Below are positions 28,211-36,298 of a stretch of 64,000 nucleotides of DNA, piece by piece. The notes beneath the pieces were generated by a model. The model was not told where the DNA came from. It searched no databases and was given only the letters and a program-made list of their open reading frames with translations. Every line of letters begins with the position of its first letter. Within the stretch, counting starts at the first letter, position 1. Source of the DNA: Sinomonas susongensis (lineage in GTDB: Bacteria; Actinomycetota; Actinomycetes; Actinomycetales; Micrococcaceae); the NCBI RefSeq assembly GCF_005877005.1, contig NZ_SSNH01000006.1, positions 207,331 through 271,330 on the forward strand, written 5' to 3'. Made by a program: the position numbers and the translations under genes.

Positions 28211-29209
28211 AGCCCACTCGTCGATGAGCGCATGGAGCTCGGCCTTGCGCTCATCACTCGCGAACGATGCCTCGACTGAGTTGCGGGCGAGCCGTTCGAG
28301 GGCGCCGTCGAGAGCGGGGAACGCGTCAACGAGCCCGGCCATGTTGTCGGCGAGATAGCCGCCGAAGTAGGCCGGATCGTCCGAGTTGACCGTCACCAGG
28401 ATCTCTTTGTCGAGCAGGTCCAAGATGGGATGCTCCGCAAGGGTGGGGATGACGGCGAGCTTCACGTTGGAGAGCGGGCAGACCGTCAGTGGGATCCGTT
28501 CGCGGCGGAGCCGTTCGATGAGTTCTGGGTCTTCGAGCGAACGGATGCCGTGGTCGATCCGTTCGGCGCCGAGGAGATCGAGGGCTTCCCGCACGTAGGC
28601 TGCTGGGCCTTCCTCCCCGGCGTGCGCCACGAGGCGGAGGCCGAGCTCCTTCGCACGGGCGAAGACGGGCGTGAAGAGTTCAGGCGGATAGCCGACCTCG
28701 GCGGAATCCAAGCCGACGCCGAGCAGGTCCCCGGCACGATGGGCCAGCGATTCGAGAGTCTCAAGCGCTTCCGCCACCGGGCGGTCGCGAAGGAACGAGA
28801 GGATGAGGCCGCCGCTGATCCCCTTCCGTGCGCCGGCTTCGAGGGCGTCGAGCAGGCCGTCGAGGACTTCCTCCGCATCGACTCCGCGGATCGTGTGCGC
28901 TTGGGCGTCGAAGAAGATCTCGGCGTGCCGGACCCCTTGCTCGTAAGCCCGCTCGAGATACCGCTCGCCGAGGGTCCGAAAGTCCGCCCGCGTCTGCAGG
29001 ACGGACATGCAGTCGTAGTACAGATCGAGGAAGGACTGCAGGCTCGTGAACTGGTAGCGCTCCCGGAGCGCCTCGACGGAATCGAAGGGGAGGGCCACAC
29101 CATTGTTCTCGGCGAGCTCGAAAACCAGCTCGGGTTCGAGCGTTCCCTCGATGTGCAGATGCAATTCCGCGGTGGGCAGCGAAAAGATCCGCGTGTTCGA
29201 GGGAGCCAT
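28199..29209 (-). CDS. Adenine deaminase (adenosine deaminase family)
   Basis: 336-residue metal-dependent amidohydrolase. His17 and His19 are in ELHLHIEG, AHAGEEGPAAYV holds the next His and catalytic Glu, IDHGIRS the next His, and NSDDPAYFGGY the metal Asp. The GEEGP and DPAYFGGY forms are typical of the adenine-specific branch rather than classical adenosine deaminase. AGGAAAG precedes the ATG. It converts adenine to hypoxanthine for salvage; adenosine as substrate cannot be excluded. Confidence 0.88.
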   Translation of the reverse strand: MAPSNTRIFSLPTAELHLHIEGTLEPELVFELAENNGVALPFDSVEALRERYQFTSLQSFLDLYYDCMSVLQTRADFRTLGERYLERAYEQGVRHAEIFFDAQAHTIRGVDAEEVLDGLLDALEAGARKGISGGLILSFLRDRPVAEALETLESLAHRAGDLLGVGLDSAEVGYPPELFTPVFARAKELGLRLVAHAGEEGPAAYVREALDLLGAERIDHGIRSLEDPELIERLRRERIPLTVCPLSNVKLAVIPTLAEHPILDLLDKEILVTVNSDDPAYFGGYLADNMAGLVDAFPALDGALERLARNSVEASFASDERKAELHALIDEWASRA

Positions 29210-29368
29210 AAGTTCTTCCTTTCCTGATGCCGCTGAAGGGCGGACAGCAAGGAACCTAGCACAGGGTCCGCCGGTGGAAATCCGCGGCGTTTGCAGACGT
29301 AAATAGGGGGTATCTGATGTTCAGGCGCCGCTGAGCTCCAAGCGGAGGTGGCGCCGGTGAGTGGTGTT

Positions 29369-30400
29369 TCATGGGTGGATGCCAGGGGAAGATGGCGGGT
29401 CGGATTCCGGCCCGCCATCTCTGCTGATTGCCCCCGCCAGGACGACTGTGAATCCGACCAGTACGCCCAGAATGGTTTCGACGGCGCGGTCTGTGATCAT
29501 GGCCCGCGGTGAGCCGGGCATTGCGAGCCAGGTCATGAGAAGGATCAGCGGCGTGAAGAAGAACAACGCCAGAGCGTAGTGCCGGAGCATGAACAGCTCG
29601 GTCGGGAACTGAAGTGCCACGACGAGGATGCCCATGACCAGCGGTGACGGGTGAGCTGCGAGGATCACTCCTGTCAGGCCGAGTCCAGCAAGCGTTCCGA
29701 CGACTCTGTGGACACCGCGCCGGACCCGGCCCGAAACGCCGACGGCGGAGAGGGGCACCGCCGCGGCGGCCATGGCCCAATGTGGATGGCCGATACCGAT
29801 GGCCAGAGCAGTGAGGCCCGAGACGGCGACTGCGGTCGCATAGCCAGCAGCCCTCCGCAACGACGGACGCACGGCGGGCGCGGGCATGATGGGCCTTGCT
29901 GCGGCCCGAGGCGAAGAGGCCCCGATGGCCAGCGCGAACGCGGCCGAACCCAGAGCGATCAAGGTCGCCACCAGCGGGTTCGCACGGTCGAGTGCGGCGC
30001 AGGCACCGAACGCGAACAGGGCGAAGAAGGGGCCGGCGGGGCGGAAGCCGACCCGGTCGGCGACCAGGGAGGCGAGTCCAGCGAACACCGCTTCGCCCAC
30101 CACGAGGACTGCCTCCGGGGAGCGGAGGTAGGACAGCCCAGACCCGAGCCCGACCCCGGCCACGAGCAGGGCGCCCGCGAAGGATTGGTGCCGCAGCCGG
30201 ACGGCACGGTTCGCCCCGCGACCGTACATGCCCGCAAACCCGCCGAACACGGCATCGATCACGAGATCGCTACGCCCGGCGAGCAGCAGAACCACGGTCG
30301 GTATGCCGACGCCCAAGGCCATTCTCAGAGCCGGCCAGTGGTCCTGGTCAGCGGGGCCGAGGGCAGCGAATCCCCGCACATGCGAGACCAGCAACCGCAC
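29369..30400 (-). CDS. FUSC-type membrane protein
   Basis: 343 residues with about ten hydrophobic helices in two sets (residues 25-165 and 195-330), the duplicated layout of FUSC/YccS-like proteins. It starts with GTG 30400; GGAAGGGAG lies upstream at a slightly long distance. A 10-base hairpin (29391-29421) lies inside its 3' end. It is divergent from the broken membrane gene at 30523. Export of aromatic or other small acids is a family guess. Confidence 0.75.
   Translation of the reverse strand: MRLLVSHVRGFAALGPADQDHWPALRMALGVGIPTVVLLLAGRSDLVIDAVFGGFAGMYGRGANRAVRLRHQSFAGALLVAGVGLGSGLSYLRSPEAVLVVGEAVFAGLASLVADRVGFRPAGPFFALFAFGACAALDRANPLVATLIALGSAAFALAIGASSPRAAARPIMPAPAVRPSLRRAAGYATAVAVSGLTALAIGIGHPHWAMAAAAVPLSAVGVSGRVRRGVHRVVGTLAGLGLTGVILAAHPSPLVMGILVVALQFPTELFMLRHYALALFFFTPLILLMTWLAMPGSPRAMITDRAVETILGVLVGFTVVLAGAISRDGGPESDPPSSPGIHP
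29391..29421 (-). terminator. Hairpin at the end of the FUSC gene
   Basis: AGATGGCGGG pairs with CCCGCCATCT around an 11-base loop. On the minus strand it is followed by TCCCC rather than a T-run, and it falls within the last codons of the gene. A terminator role is possible but weak. Confidence 0.35.
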
Positions 30401-30522
30401 CCTGGCGCTCCCTTCCTCCGCCGCCGCGCCAGCCGCGGGACGAACACCGGCGTTGACGCGGGCACGGAGGCCCTCCTGCCTCTAAGCATAAGTGCCGGCC
30501 GTGGGCGGCCCCGGACGGGCTG

Positions 30523-31711
30523 GTGTCGGAGCGGTCCATCTCCTTCGACCTGACCATCCCGCCCGCGTTCGCCATCGTCGGTCCAAGGGACCAGGTACTG
30601 GTGCCGCTCGCCCTCATCGAAAAGGGCGCTCTCCGGCGGGTCGACACCGATGATCCCGACCGGCACCCCATGCCCGTCCTCGGGGCGGCCGACAACAGCA
30701 GGCTCACCGCCGAGCTGCTCGCCTTCCTGCTCGACCCGGCCACCGGCCCCGGCGGAGGCGCCCCGTCCGCAGGCCTGCGGCTCCTTTTGGACAGGCTCGT
30801 GGGGTTCCGGCCCGGCATCGACAGGGACGCTGACCGTTCGCGGATCGAGTCGGACCTCGGGCAGGCCATCAGGAACGCCTGGCCGGACCCGAGCCCCGAG
30901 CAGGCCGAGGATGCCGCCCTCGCCGAGCACATAGCCAAGGGCTTCCTCGACCACTTCCTCTTGATCGTCGCGGTTTCCGGACAGCTCGTGGGGCGGAGGA
31001 TCGTGCTGAAATTCGGCTACGACCGCGAGGTGGGTGCGCCCGAAAGGGGCAACCGCGTCGGGGCCGTCCGGTTCACTCTGCCCGACGCCGGTCTCAGCCA
31101 CAGCCAGCACGTCGAGTTCGAGGGACCGCCCGGGCTGAAGGTCGTGGAGCTCGACGTGTCGGAGACGTTCCGCGAGAGGGCGACCGGCAAAGGGGGAGTG
31201 GACCATCCTGCCGAGCAGCGCGCCGTCGCCCACATCGCGTTCACCCCGACGCGCCCGCTCTCCGGCGCCGAGGTCCGCGTCGAGATCGCCCCTGTCGGAT
31301 CGGGCATCCTCACCTTCACCGTTGCCGCGGTCCTCGCTGTTCTCGAGCCTTGTCGTGAGCGAGCGATTGCACTGGTTCCGACCGATCTCCCCTGACTTCC
31401 ACGCGCCGTCGCAGGCCCTTTCACTGCTGCTGATCGGTCCAGCGTTGTTCCTGTCCTGGATGGCGAGGGCGCCCGAGCATCGTGCTCTGGCAGCGCTCCT
31501 GGCACCGCTTCGGCTCATGCTCGTGGTGTGCACCGTGGTGCTGCTCCTCGCCGGGTTCGCCGCCGCCGTCCCGTTGGAGAGGTGGGCCTGGGATGCGGTC
31601 TGGGTGGCGGTCCCGGTCCTCGGACTTCTGAATTCAATCGCACTGCTCCTCTATTCGTTGAATGCTCCCGGGTATGTCCGGGCGCTATTCGAGAGACAAC
31701 CCGCCACGTAG
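30523..31711 (+). pseudogene. Membrane protein with apparent frameshift
   Basis: Two frames seem to encode one protein. Bases 30523-31395 (GTG start) encode a soluble domain ending in GSGILTFTVAAVLA, the first part of a membrane helix. From about 31340 the frame one base later continues FSSLVVSERLHW and runs to 31711 with three more helices (LSLLLIGPALFLSWMA, LMLVVCTVVLLLAGFAA, VWVAVPVLGLLNSIALLLYS). Joined, they give about 395 residues with a natural four-helix C-terminus. The second frame alone has only a TTG start at 31322 and no ribosome-binding site. One extra base, sequencing error or programmed shift could explain it. Function not recognised. Confidence 0.6.
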
Positions 31712-31735
31712 ACTTCTGGGTGGAGGGAGGTCGCA

Positions 31736-31957
31736 ATGCGAAACGACAACAAGCGGGCAAAGTCGAACGGCCAGCGGCGGTCCCGCCGCACGTACACGGA
31801 CTTGTACATCAACATGGGCGGCGGCTCACTCGTCAGCAAGGATCTCCCGCTGACCGAGGAGCAGGCCGATCGCGCCGTCAACTCTCTCCTCGACAGGGCC
31901 CAGAAGGCAGTTGCTGCCCGTCGCAATGCCAGCGGGTACCAGCCGAAGAGCGCCTGA
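31736..31957 (+). CDS. Small basic hypothetical protein
   Basis: 73 residues with a basic N-terminus (RNDNKRAKSNGQRRSRRTYTD) and a helical C-terminal half (LTEEQADRAVNSLLDRAQKAVAARR). The ATG follows GGAGGGAGG by four bases, a very strong ribosome-binding site. Not recognised. It begins 24 bases after the membrane gene and may share its transcript. Confidence 0.7.
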   Translation: MRNDNKRAKSNGQRRSRRTYTDLYINMGGGSLVSKDLPLTEEQADRAVNSLLDRAQKAVAARRNASGYQPKSA

Positions 31958-31976
31958 CTCAGGATTCGCTTCTTCC

Positions 31977-32321
31977 TCAGGATCGCTTTTTCGCGGCGCC
32001 TACCTTGAGCCAGAGGGTGTCACCCTCGACCCGGTCCAGGTCGTCCGAAGCGACATATTCATGGCCTCCGAACAGGCCGGACCTGTCGATCTTCACGTAG
32101 CCCAGCCGTAGAAGTCTCTCAGCGGTATGTCTGGGCAGCCTGGAGGTTTCGGCGAAGTCGTCAATGACGCTGCCCACGAGCCCCCCGGTTTCAGGAGCAG
32201 TCTGGCCGTCCGCCGTCACTGCATCCGGATCGCCCATCTTGAGGTCGTCGACCTTGCCGATCTTCTTTCCATCCGGCCCGACGACGTGCATTCCTTCTCG
32301 TACCTGCTCGATGACCATCAT
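31977..32321 (-). CDS. DUF2171/PRC-barrel-like protein
   Basis: 114 residues. The N-terminal EQVREGMHVVGPDGKKIGKVDDLKMGDPDAV has the PRC-barrel/DUF2171 pattern, and the C-terminal part YVKIDRSGLFGGHEYVASDDLDRVEGDTLWL matches the same family. The ATG at 32321 follows AAAGAGG. The longer open frame upstream lacks a start signal. These proteins are often stress-linked in actinobacteria, with unknown biochemical role. A good promoter lies at 32361-32389. Confidence 0.78.
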   Translation of the reverse strand: MMVIEQVREGMHVVGPDGKKIGKVDDLKMGDPDAVTADGQTAPETGGLVGSVIDDFAETSRLPRHTAERLLRLGYVKIDRSGLFGGHEYVASDDLDRVEGDTLWLKVGAAKKRS

Positions 32322-32360
32322 GGTTGGCCTCTTTCCACCGGTCCGGTGAGGGATGCCCAC

Positions 32361-32389
32361 ATTGTAGAACCGGCGCCGCGCTACGAGAA
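32361..32389 (-). promoter_or_regulatory. Promoter of the DUF2171 gene
   Basis: Reading the minus strand, TTCTCG (32389-32384) and TACAAT (32366-32361) are 17 bases apart, a sigma-70-like spacing. The transcript would have a leader of about 35 bases. Confidence 0.55.
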
Positions 32390-32415
32390 TGCGCAGAGGC
32401 GGCGAACTTGTCCGT

Positions 32416-33102
32416 TCAGAAGCCGCGTGCGGCGTACGTCGGGACGTCGAAGCGCTGGCCCGCCGGATGCGGCGGCAGCAGGGTGAAGGCGAGCACAACA
32501 AAGCCCCCGACGAAGGGGACCAAGGCGATGAGGTACATCCATCCGCTCATGTTCACGTCGTGCAGCCGGCGGACAGTCAGCGCGAGCGTCGGAACAAGGA
32601 TGGCCAGGGCCCAGATCAGCACGAGGATGTACGCGATGATCGCGACCGGCCCGAGGGTCGGGGTCACGTAGCTCTGTCCGTGGTAGGTGCTCCGGGTGTA
32701 GGTCATGCCGGCGAAGACGAAGATTTCCATCAGGAGGCCGACCAGGCTCCCGGCGAGGGTCCACCACCAGTACTCCGCACGGCTCGCGCGGCCCGAGAAC
32801 GTGGCGTACTTCTTGAAGAACCTCTGGACCGCATCTCTGAACGGGGCACCGTAGTAGGGCGCCCACAGCGGAGGGGCAGTGTTGAAACCGCCTGGGGCAT
32901 GGCCCGGGTACTGCTGCGGGTACGGGTACTGCTGGCCGTAGGGGTAGGGCTGCGGATATTGGTACGGCCCGCCGTAAGGGTGCTGCTGGCCGTACGGATA
33001 CGGCTGGCCGTACGGATACGGCCCGCCGTACGGATACGGCTGGTCCGGGGACTGCGGATGGTTGGGGTCCTGCTGAGGGTCGGGATTCTGCGGCGTGGTC
33101 AT
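32416..33102 (-). CDS. DUF805 family membrane protein with Pro/Tyr/Gly-rich tail
   Basis: 228 residues. Residues 1-75 are low-complexity, built from YPYGQ/PYGGP-like repeats and likely cytoplasmic and disordered. Residues 90-225 are a DUF805 domain with three to four helices and the signature FSGRASRAEYWWW and TVRRLHDVNMSGW. ATG 33102 follows GGGGGAC. Family function is unknown; the tail resembles those on many actinobacterial cell-envelope proteins. Confidence 0.88.
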   Translation of the reverse strand: MTTPQNPDPQQDPNHPQSPDQPYPYGGPYPYGQPYPYGQQHPYGGPYQYPQPYPYGQQYPYPQQYPGHAPGGFNTAPPLWAPYYGAPFRDAVQRFFKKYATFSGRASRAEYWWWTLAGSLVGLLMEIFVFAGMTYTRSTYHGQSYVTPTLGPVAIIAYILVLIWALAILVPTLALTVRRLHDVNMSGWMYLIALVPFVGGFVVLAFTLLPPHPAGQRFDVPTYAARGF

Positions 33103-33263
33103 GGGTCCCCCTGCGTCCAATGTGATGACGAGCCGATACTACGGGCCGTTGGACATGTGCGACAGGGGTGCCCCAAGGAGCTCTGGCTCTCGCTGCCCCT
33201 TCGGCCGGCCTCGGACGAGCAGCCGTCTAGGGCCCCAAACGGGTGGTGGCAGCGCCGAAACGC

Positions 33264-33307
33264 AAAAGCCCCTCTCCGATCCGCGTTTCCGCAGGCCGAA
33301 GAGGGGC
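33264..33307 (-). terminator. Rho-independent terminator of tRNA-Thr
   Basis: AGAGGGGC pairs with GCCCCTCT, and on the minus strand the stem is followed by TTTT. It lies three bases beyond the encoded CCA end of the tRNA. Confidence 0.8.
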
Positions 33308-33309
33308 AG

Positions 33310-33385
33310 TGGAGCCTCCTAGCAGGATCGAACTGCTGACCTTCTCATTACGAGTGAGACGCTCTACCGTCTGAGCTAAGGAGGC
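33310..33385 (-). tRNA. tRNA-Thr (anticodon CGU)
   Basis: A complete cloverleaf reads on the minus strand. Acceptor arms GCCTCCT and AGGAGGC pair fully, the D stem is GCTC/GAGC, and the anticodon stem TCTCA/TGAGA holds loop CTCGTAA with anticodon CGT, reading ACG threonine codons. The T arm AGCAG-TTCGATC-CTGCT is perfect. Discriminator U and CCA are encoded. Confidence 0.97.
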
Positions 33386-33449
33386 AACCGGATAGGCCGC
33401 CGAAGCGGAACCACCGAGTGAATACTCTAGTGGAGCGGGCTGTCCGGGG

Positions 33450-33890
33450 TCAAAACGAACGGTCGGCCGTCGTCCTGCCCAAGTATTCGACCGCACACGC
33501 GACGGCCGCGGAGAAGAGCCGCCACGAGCGGTAGTGAGCCGAATCGACGTAGGCGCTCCCGCCCTGGCTTCGCAGGCACGCGAGCGTGCTCTGCCGACCG
33601 CCCGGTCGTTCGGGGTACACGACGATGTCCACCGAACCGATCATCCCGAGGGCGAGGCGCGCCCCGGTCCCTTTCAGAGCAGCCCGGAGCTGCCTGCTGA
33701 CCTGCAGTCTGTCCAGCGCGGTGGTCCCCGTCACCCTGTGCTCCCCATGTTGTCTGGCCGCCCGGGCGGTGGCCGCCACCCTCAGCGTGGCGTCGCCGCT
33801 GGGGGAGAACAAGTGCACCGCGCCGTATGACGCAATATTCCCTAAATTCCCTGGGGATCTGGCTCCGAATCTTTCTCGGGAGCTGTTCAT
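33450..33890 (-). CDS. Hypothetical protein
   Basis: 146 residues, not recognised. The C-terminal two thirds has strongly GC-rich third positions and alternating hydrophobic segments (GARLALGMIGSVDIVVYPE, RLFSAAVACAVEYLG). The first 30 codons are less convincing, with lower third-position GC, so the true start may be a GTG near residue 25. No clear ribosome-binding site is seen. It is upstream of the tRNA on the same strand. Confidence 0.45.
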   Translation of the reverse strand: MNSSRERFGARSPGNLGNIASYGAVHLFSPSGDATLRVAATARAARQHGEHRVTGTTALDRLQVSRQLRAALKGTGARLALGMIGSVDIVVYPERPGGRQSTLACLRSQGGSAYVDSAHYRSWRLFSAAVACAVEYLGRTTADRSF

Positions 33891-33991
33891 CCTGCGTACG
33901 CGGCGAATTCAGGGTCGGGACGCGAGTGGATGCCACGGTGGTAATTCAGTCGCCGGAGCTGCCCGGCGCAAGAGAGAATTCGGGAGCCTAA

Positions 33992-34714
33992 GTGTCTGTG
34001 CCGAACCTGCCGCCGGCCGTGGCCCGCTGCATCCGTCTCGCCGTACTCGATCTGAACGGCACGACGGTCGTGGACGGAGGCGCCGCGGAGCGGGCCATCG
34101 CCGAGGTGCTGGGCACATTCGGTATTTCGGGGGAGCGGCTCGAAGCAGCGCTTGCAATGTCGCGGCGCAGCGCGGGGCTGGACAGGGCCGAGCTTTTCGA
34201 GCGGATCTTCCCGGACGACGCCGAGAGCGCTCGGGCGGCGAGCCGCGCCTTCGCGGTTGCCTATGACCGGATGATCACGGCTGGTTGCCTCAGCCCGGTC
34301 CCGGGGGCGGAGGAGACGATTCACGTCCTCCGAGAGCACGGCGTCAAGGTCTGCCTCGCCACCGGATTCGGGCGTCACACGCAGAACAGCGTGCTCGACG
34401 CACTCGGCTGGATGGGCCTCGCCGACCTTTCGCTCTGCTCGGAGGACGCGGGCCGGGGACGTCCTTACCCGGACATGGTCCTCACCGCAGTGCTGGCACT
34501 CGATCTCGACGACGTGCGAGAGGTCCTCGTTGCCGGGGACACGACGGCGGACATCACCTCGGCCCTCCGCGCGGGGGCCGGCGCCGCAGTCGGCGTCCTG
34601 ACCGGCGCGCAGATGGCAGGCGAGCTCCGAGCGGCGGGAGCGACCGCCGTCGTCAGTTCGGTCGCAGACCTGCCGAGCCTCCTGTGGGGCCGAGAGGCAA
34701 TCGCAGCAGGCTAG
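33992..34714 (+). CDS. Phosphonatase-like HAD hydrolase
   Basis: 240-residue HAD protein of the PhnX-like type. Motif I is LDLNGTTV, where Asn replaces the usual second Asp or Ala of phosphonatase-like proteins, with the nucleophile Asp preserved. A helical cap and motif IV VLVAGDTTADI follow. GTG 33992 is preceded by GGGAG. Real phosphonatases use a Schiff-base lysine in the cap, which I cannot confirm, so it may be a general phosphatase of this subgroup. Confidence 0.82.
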   Translation: MSVPNLPPAVARCIRLAVLDLNGTTVVDGGAAERAIAEVLGTFGISGERLEAALAMSRRSAGLDRAELFERIFPDDAESARAASRAFAVAYDRMITAGCLSPVPGAEETIHVLREHGVKVCLATGFGRHTQNSVLDALGWMGLADLSLCSEDAGRGRPYPDMVLTAVLALDLDDVREVLVAGDTTADITSALRAGAGAAVGVLTGAQMAGELRAAGATAVVSSVADLPSLLWGREAIAAG

Positions 34715-34728
34715 GGGCGTCGGCCTCT

Positions 34729-36285
34729 TCAGCAGCGAGTGCCGTCTTTCGGGGCAGCCCCGCCGACGAGGTAGCCGTCCACGGCGTTGTCGATGCAGCT
34801 CGAGCCGCGCCCGTACGCAGTGTGGCCCTGGCCATTCCAGGTGAGCAGGCCCGCGTTCCCGAGTTCGTTCCGGAGGGATTGCGCCCACGGGTAGGGAGTG
34901 GCCGGGTCTCCGGTGGTGCCGACGACGACGATCGGGCTGCTTCCCGTGTAGTGCGCCGGGGCGGGGGAGCGCACCGGCTTGTACGGCCAGTCGCGGCAGT
35001 TGACGCCTCCGTAGGCGAAGAACTGGCCGAAGGTCGGCGAGGCCTGCGTGAGCTGAGCGGCCTCTGCGGCCATGCCCGCAGCGTCCGACGGTTCGGAGTA
35101 GTCGAGGCAGTTGTAGGCCATGAAGGCGAAGTTGCTGTTGGAGGAGTACGTTCCGTCCGAGGCGCGGTCGGCCGCGAGGTCGGAGAGCCGGAGCATTGCC
35201 GTCCCGTCGCCCCTGAGCGCGCTCGTGAGGGCGTCTGTGAGGGCGCTCCAGTTCTGGTCGTTGTAGAGCGGGATGATCATGCCGTTCACGAAGTCTGTGA
35301 TCGGCAGGATGCGTCCGCTCGTCGTCGGCATGGGCTGCTTCACGACCGACTGGAGGAGGTTCTGCACCTGGGCGACTGCCTCGTCCTCACTGCCGTGGAG
35401 CGGGCAGCCGGAACCGGCCAGGCACGATCGGATGTAGGCGTGGAGGGCATCCTCGAACCCCTTCGCCTGCCCGATCGTGATCTCGCTTGCCGTGAGCGCC
35501 GGATCGAGGGCGCCGTCGAGCACGAACCGTCCTACCCGGTCCGAGAAGAGCGAGGCGTAGGTCGCACCGAGGAAGGTCCCGTAGGAGAACCCGAGGTAGT
35601 TGAGCTTGGACTGCCCCGCAGCAACGGCCCGGATGACGTCCATGTCCCTGGCAGAGCTCACAGTGTCCGTGTGCGCGAGGACGGGCCCAGTGTTCGCCTT
35701 GCACGCGTCGATGACGGTCTTCTGCTCCGCGAAGGACTGTTCGAGGCCGGCCGGCGTCGACGGATCGATGTTCATCTGCCGGGCCGCGTCCTCCTGCGAG
35801 GCGTTCAGGCACGTGACCGGCGCGGAGCGCTTCACGCCGCGGGGATCCCAGCCGATGATGTTGTACGCGTCCCTCAGCTTCTGCGAGAACATCTGGGTCG
35901 CGGAGTCGCGGACGAGGTCGATTCCGGACGCGCCGGGGCCACCGGGATTCACGAGAAGGCCCGCGGAGGTGTTCTTCCCCCGGAGACGGGCGACGGCGAG
36001 CTGGATCGTGTCGCCGTCGGGCTTCGAGTAGTCCACAGGCACGGTGACCTTCGCGCACTCGAGCCCGTTCTCGCACGACGACCACTGGATCTGCTGCTGG
36101 TAGAACTTCGCCAGCTCCGGAGGGGCACCAGCGGTGGCCGAGGGGTCCAGCCCCGGCGTCGCCCCCTGGCCCGGGCTCAGGAGGGGCGTGCAGGCGGTGA
36201 GGGCAAGCACGATCACCGCGAGGCCCGCGATCACGGCGAGAACCGCGCGGAGGGGAGACCCCTGGTTTGGGGCAGGTGTGCTCAC
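34729..36285 (-). CDS. Alpha/beta hydrolase lipoprotein, tripeptidyl aminopeptidase-like
   Basis: 518 residues. A lipoprotein signal ends in LALTAC with Cys32 as the lipid site, so it is exported and membrane-anchored. The hydrolase core has VNPGGPGASG (oxyanion region), nucleophile Ser234 in GFSYGTFLG, Asp in GTTGDPATPY, and His in GQGHTAYG. It resembles Streptomyces tripeptidyl aminopeptidases/SlpD-E. It starts 13 bases after holB and is probably the third gene of the tmk operon. Confidence 0.9.
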   Translation of the reverse strand: MSTPAPNQGSPLRAVLAVIAGLAVIVLALTACTPLLSPGQGATPGLDPSATAGAPPELAKFYQQQIQWSSCENGLECAKVTVPVDYSKPDGDTIQLAVARLRGKNTSAGLLVNPGGPGASGIDLVRDSATQMFSQKLRDAYNIIGWDPRGVKRSAPVTCLNASQEDAARQMNIDPSTPAGLEQSFAEQKTVIDACKANTGPVLAHTDTVSSARDMDVIRAVAAGQSKLNYLGFSYGTFLGATYASLFSDRVGRFVLDGALDPALTASEITIGQAKGFEDALHAYIRSCLAGSGCPLHGSEDEAVAQVQNLLQSVVKQPMPTTSGRILPITDFVNGMIIPLYNDQNWSALTDALTSALRGDGTAMLRLSDLAADRASDGTYSSNSNFAFMAYNCLDYSEPSDAAGMAAEAAQLTQASPTFGQFFAYGGVNCRDWPYKPVRSPAPAHYTGSSPIVVVGTTGDPATPYPWAQSLRNELGNAGLLTWNGQGHTAYGRGSSCIDNAVDGYLVGGAAPKDGTRC

Positions 36286-36298
36286 AGGGGCTGTCTCC

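Noticed and set aside
31322..31711. Independent small membrane gene starting with TTG at 31322
   Set aside because: No ribosome-binding site, and its first residues complete the helix interrupted in the preceding frame; treated as one frameshifted gene.
33586..34266. Plus-strand frame over 33586-34266
   Set aside because: It overlaps a better HAD gene and an opposite-strand frame, is Arg/Ser-rich, and has no domain.
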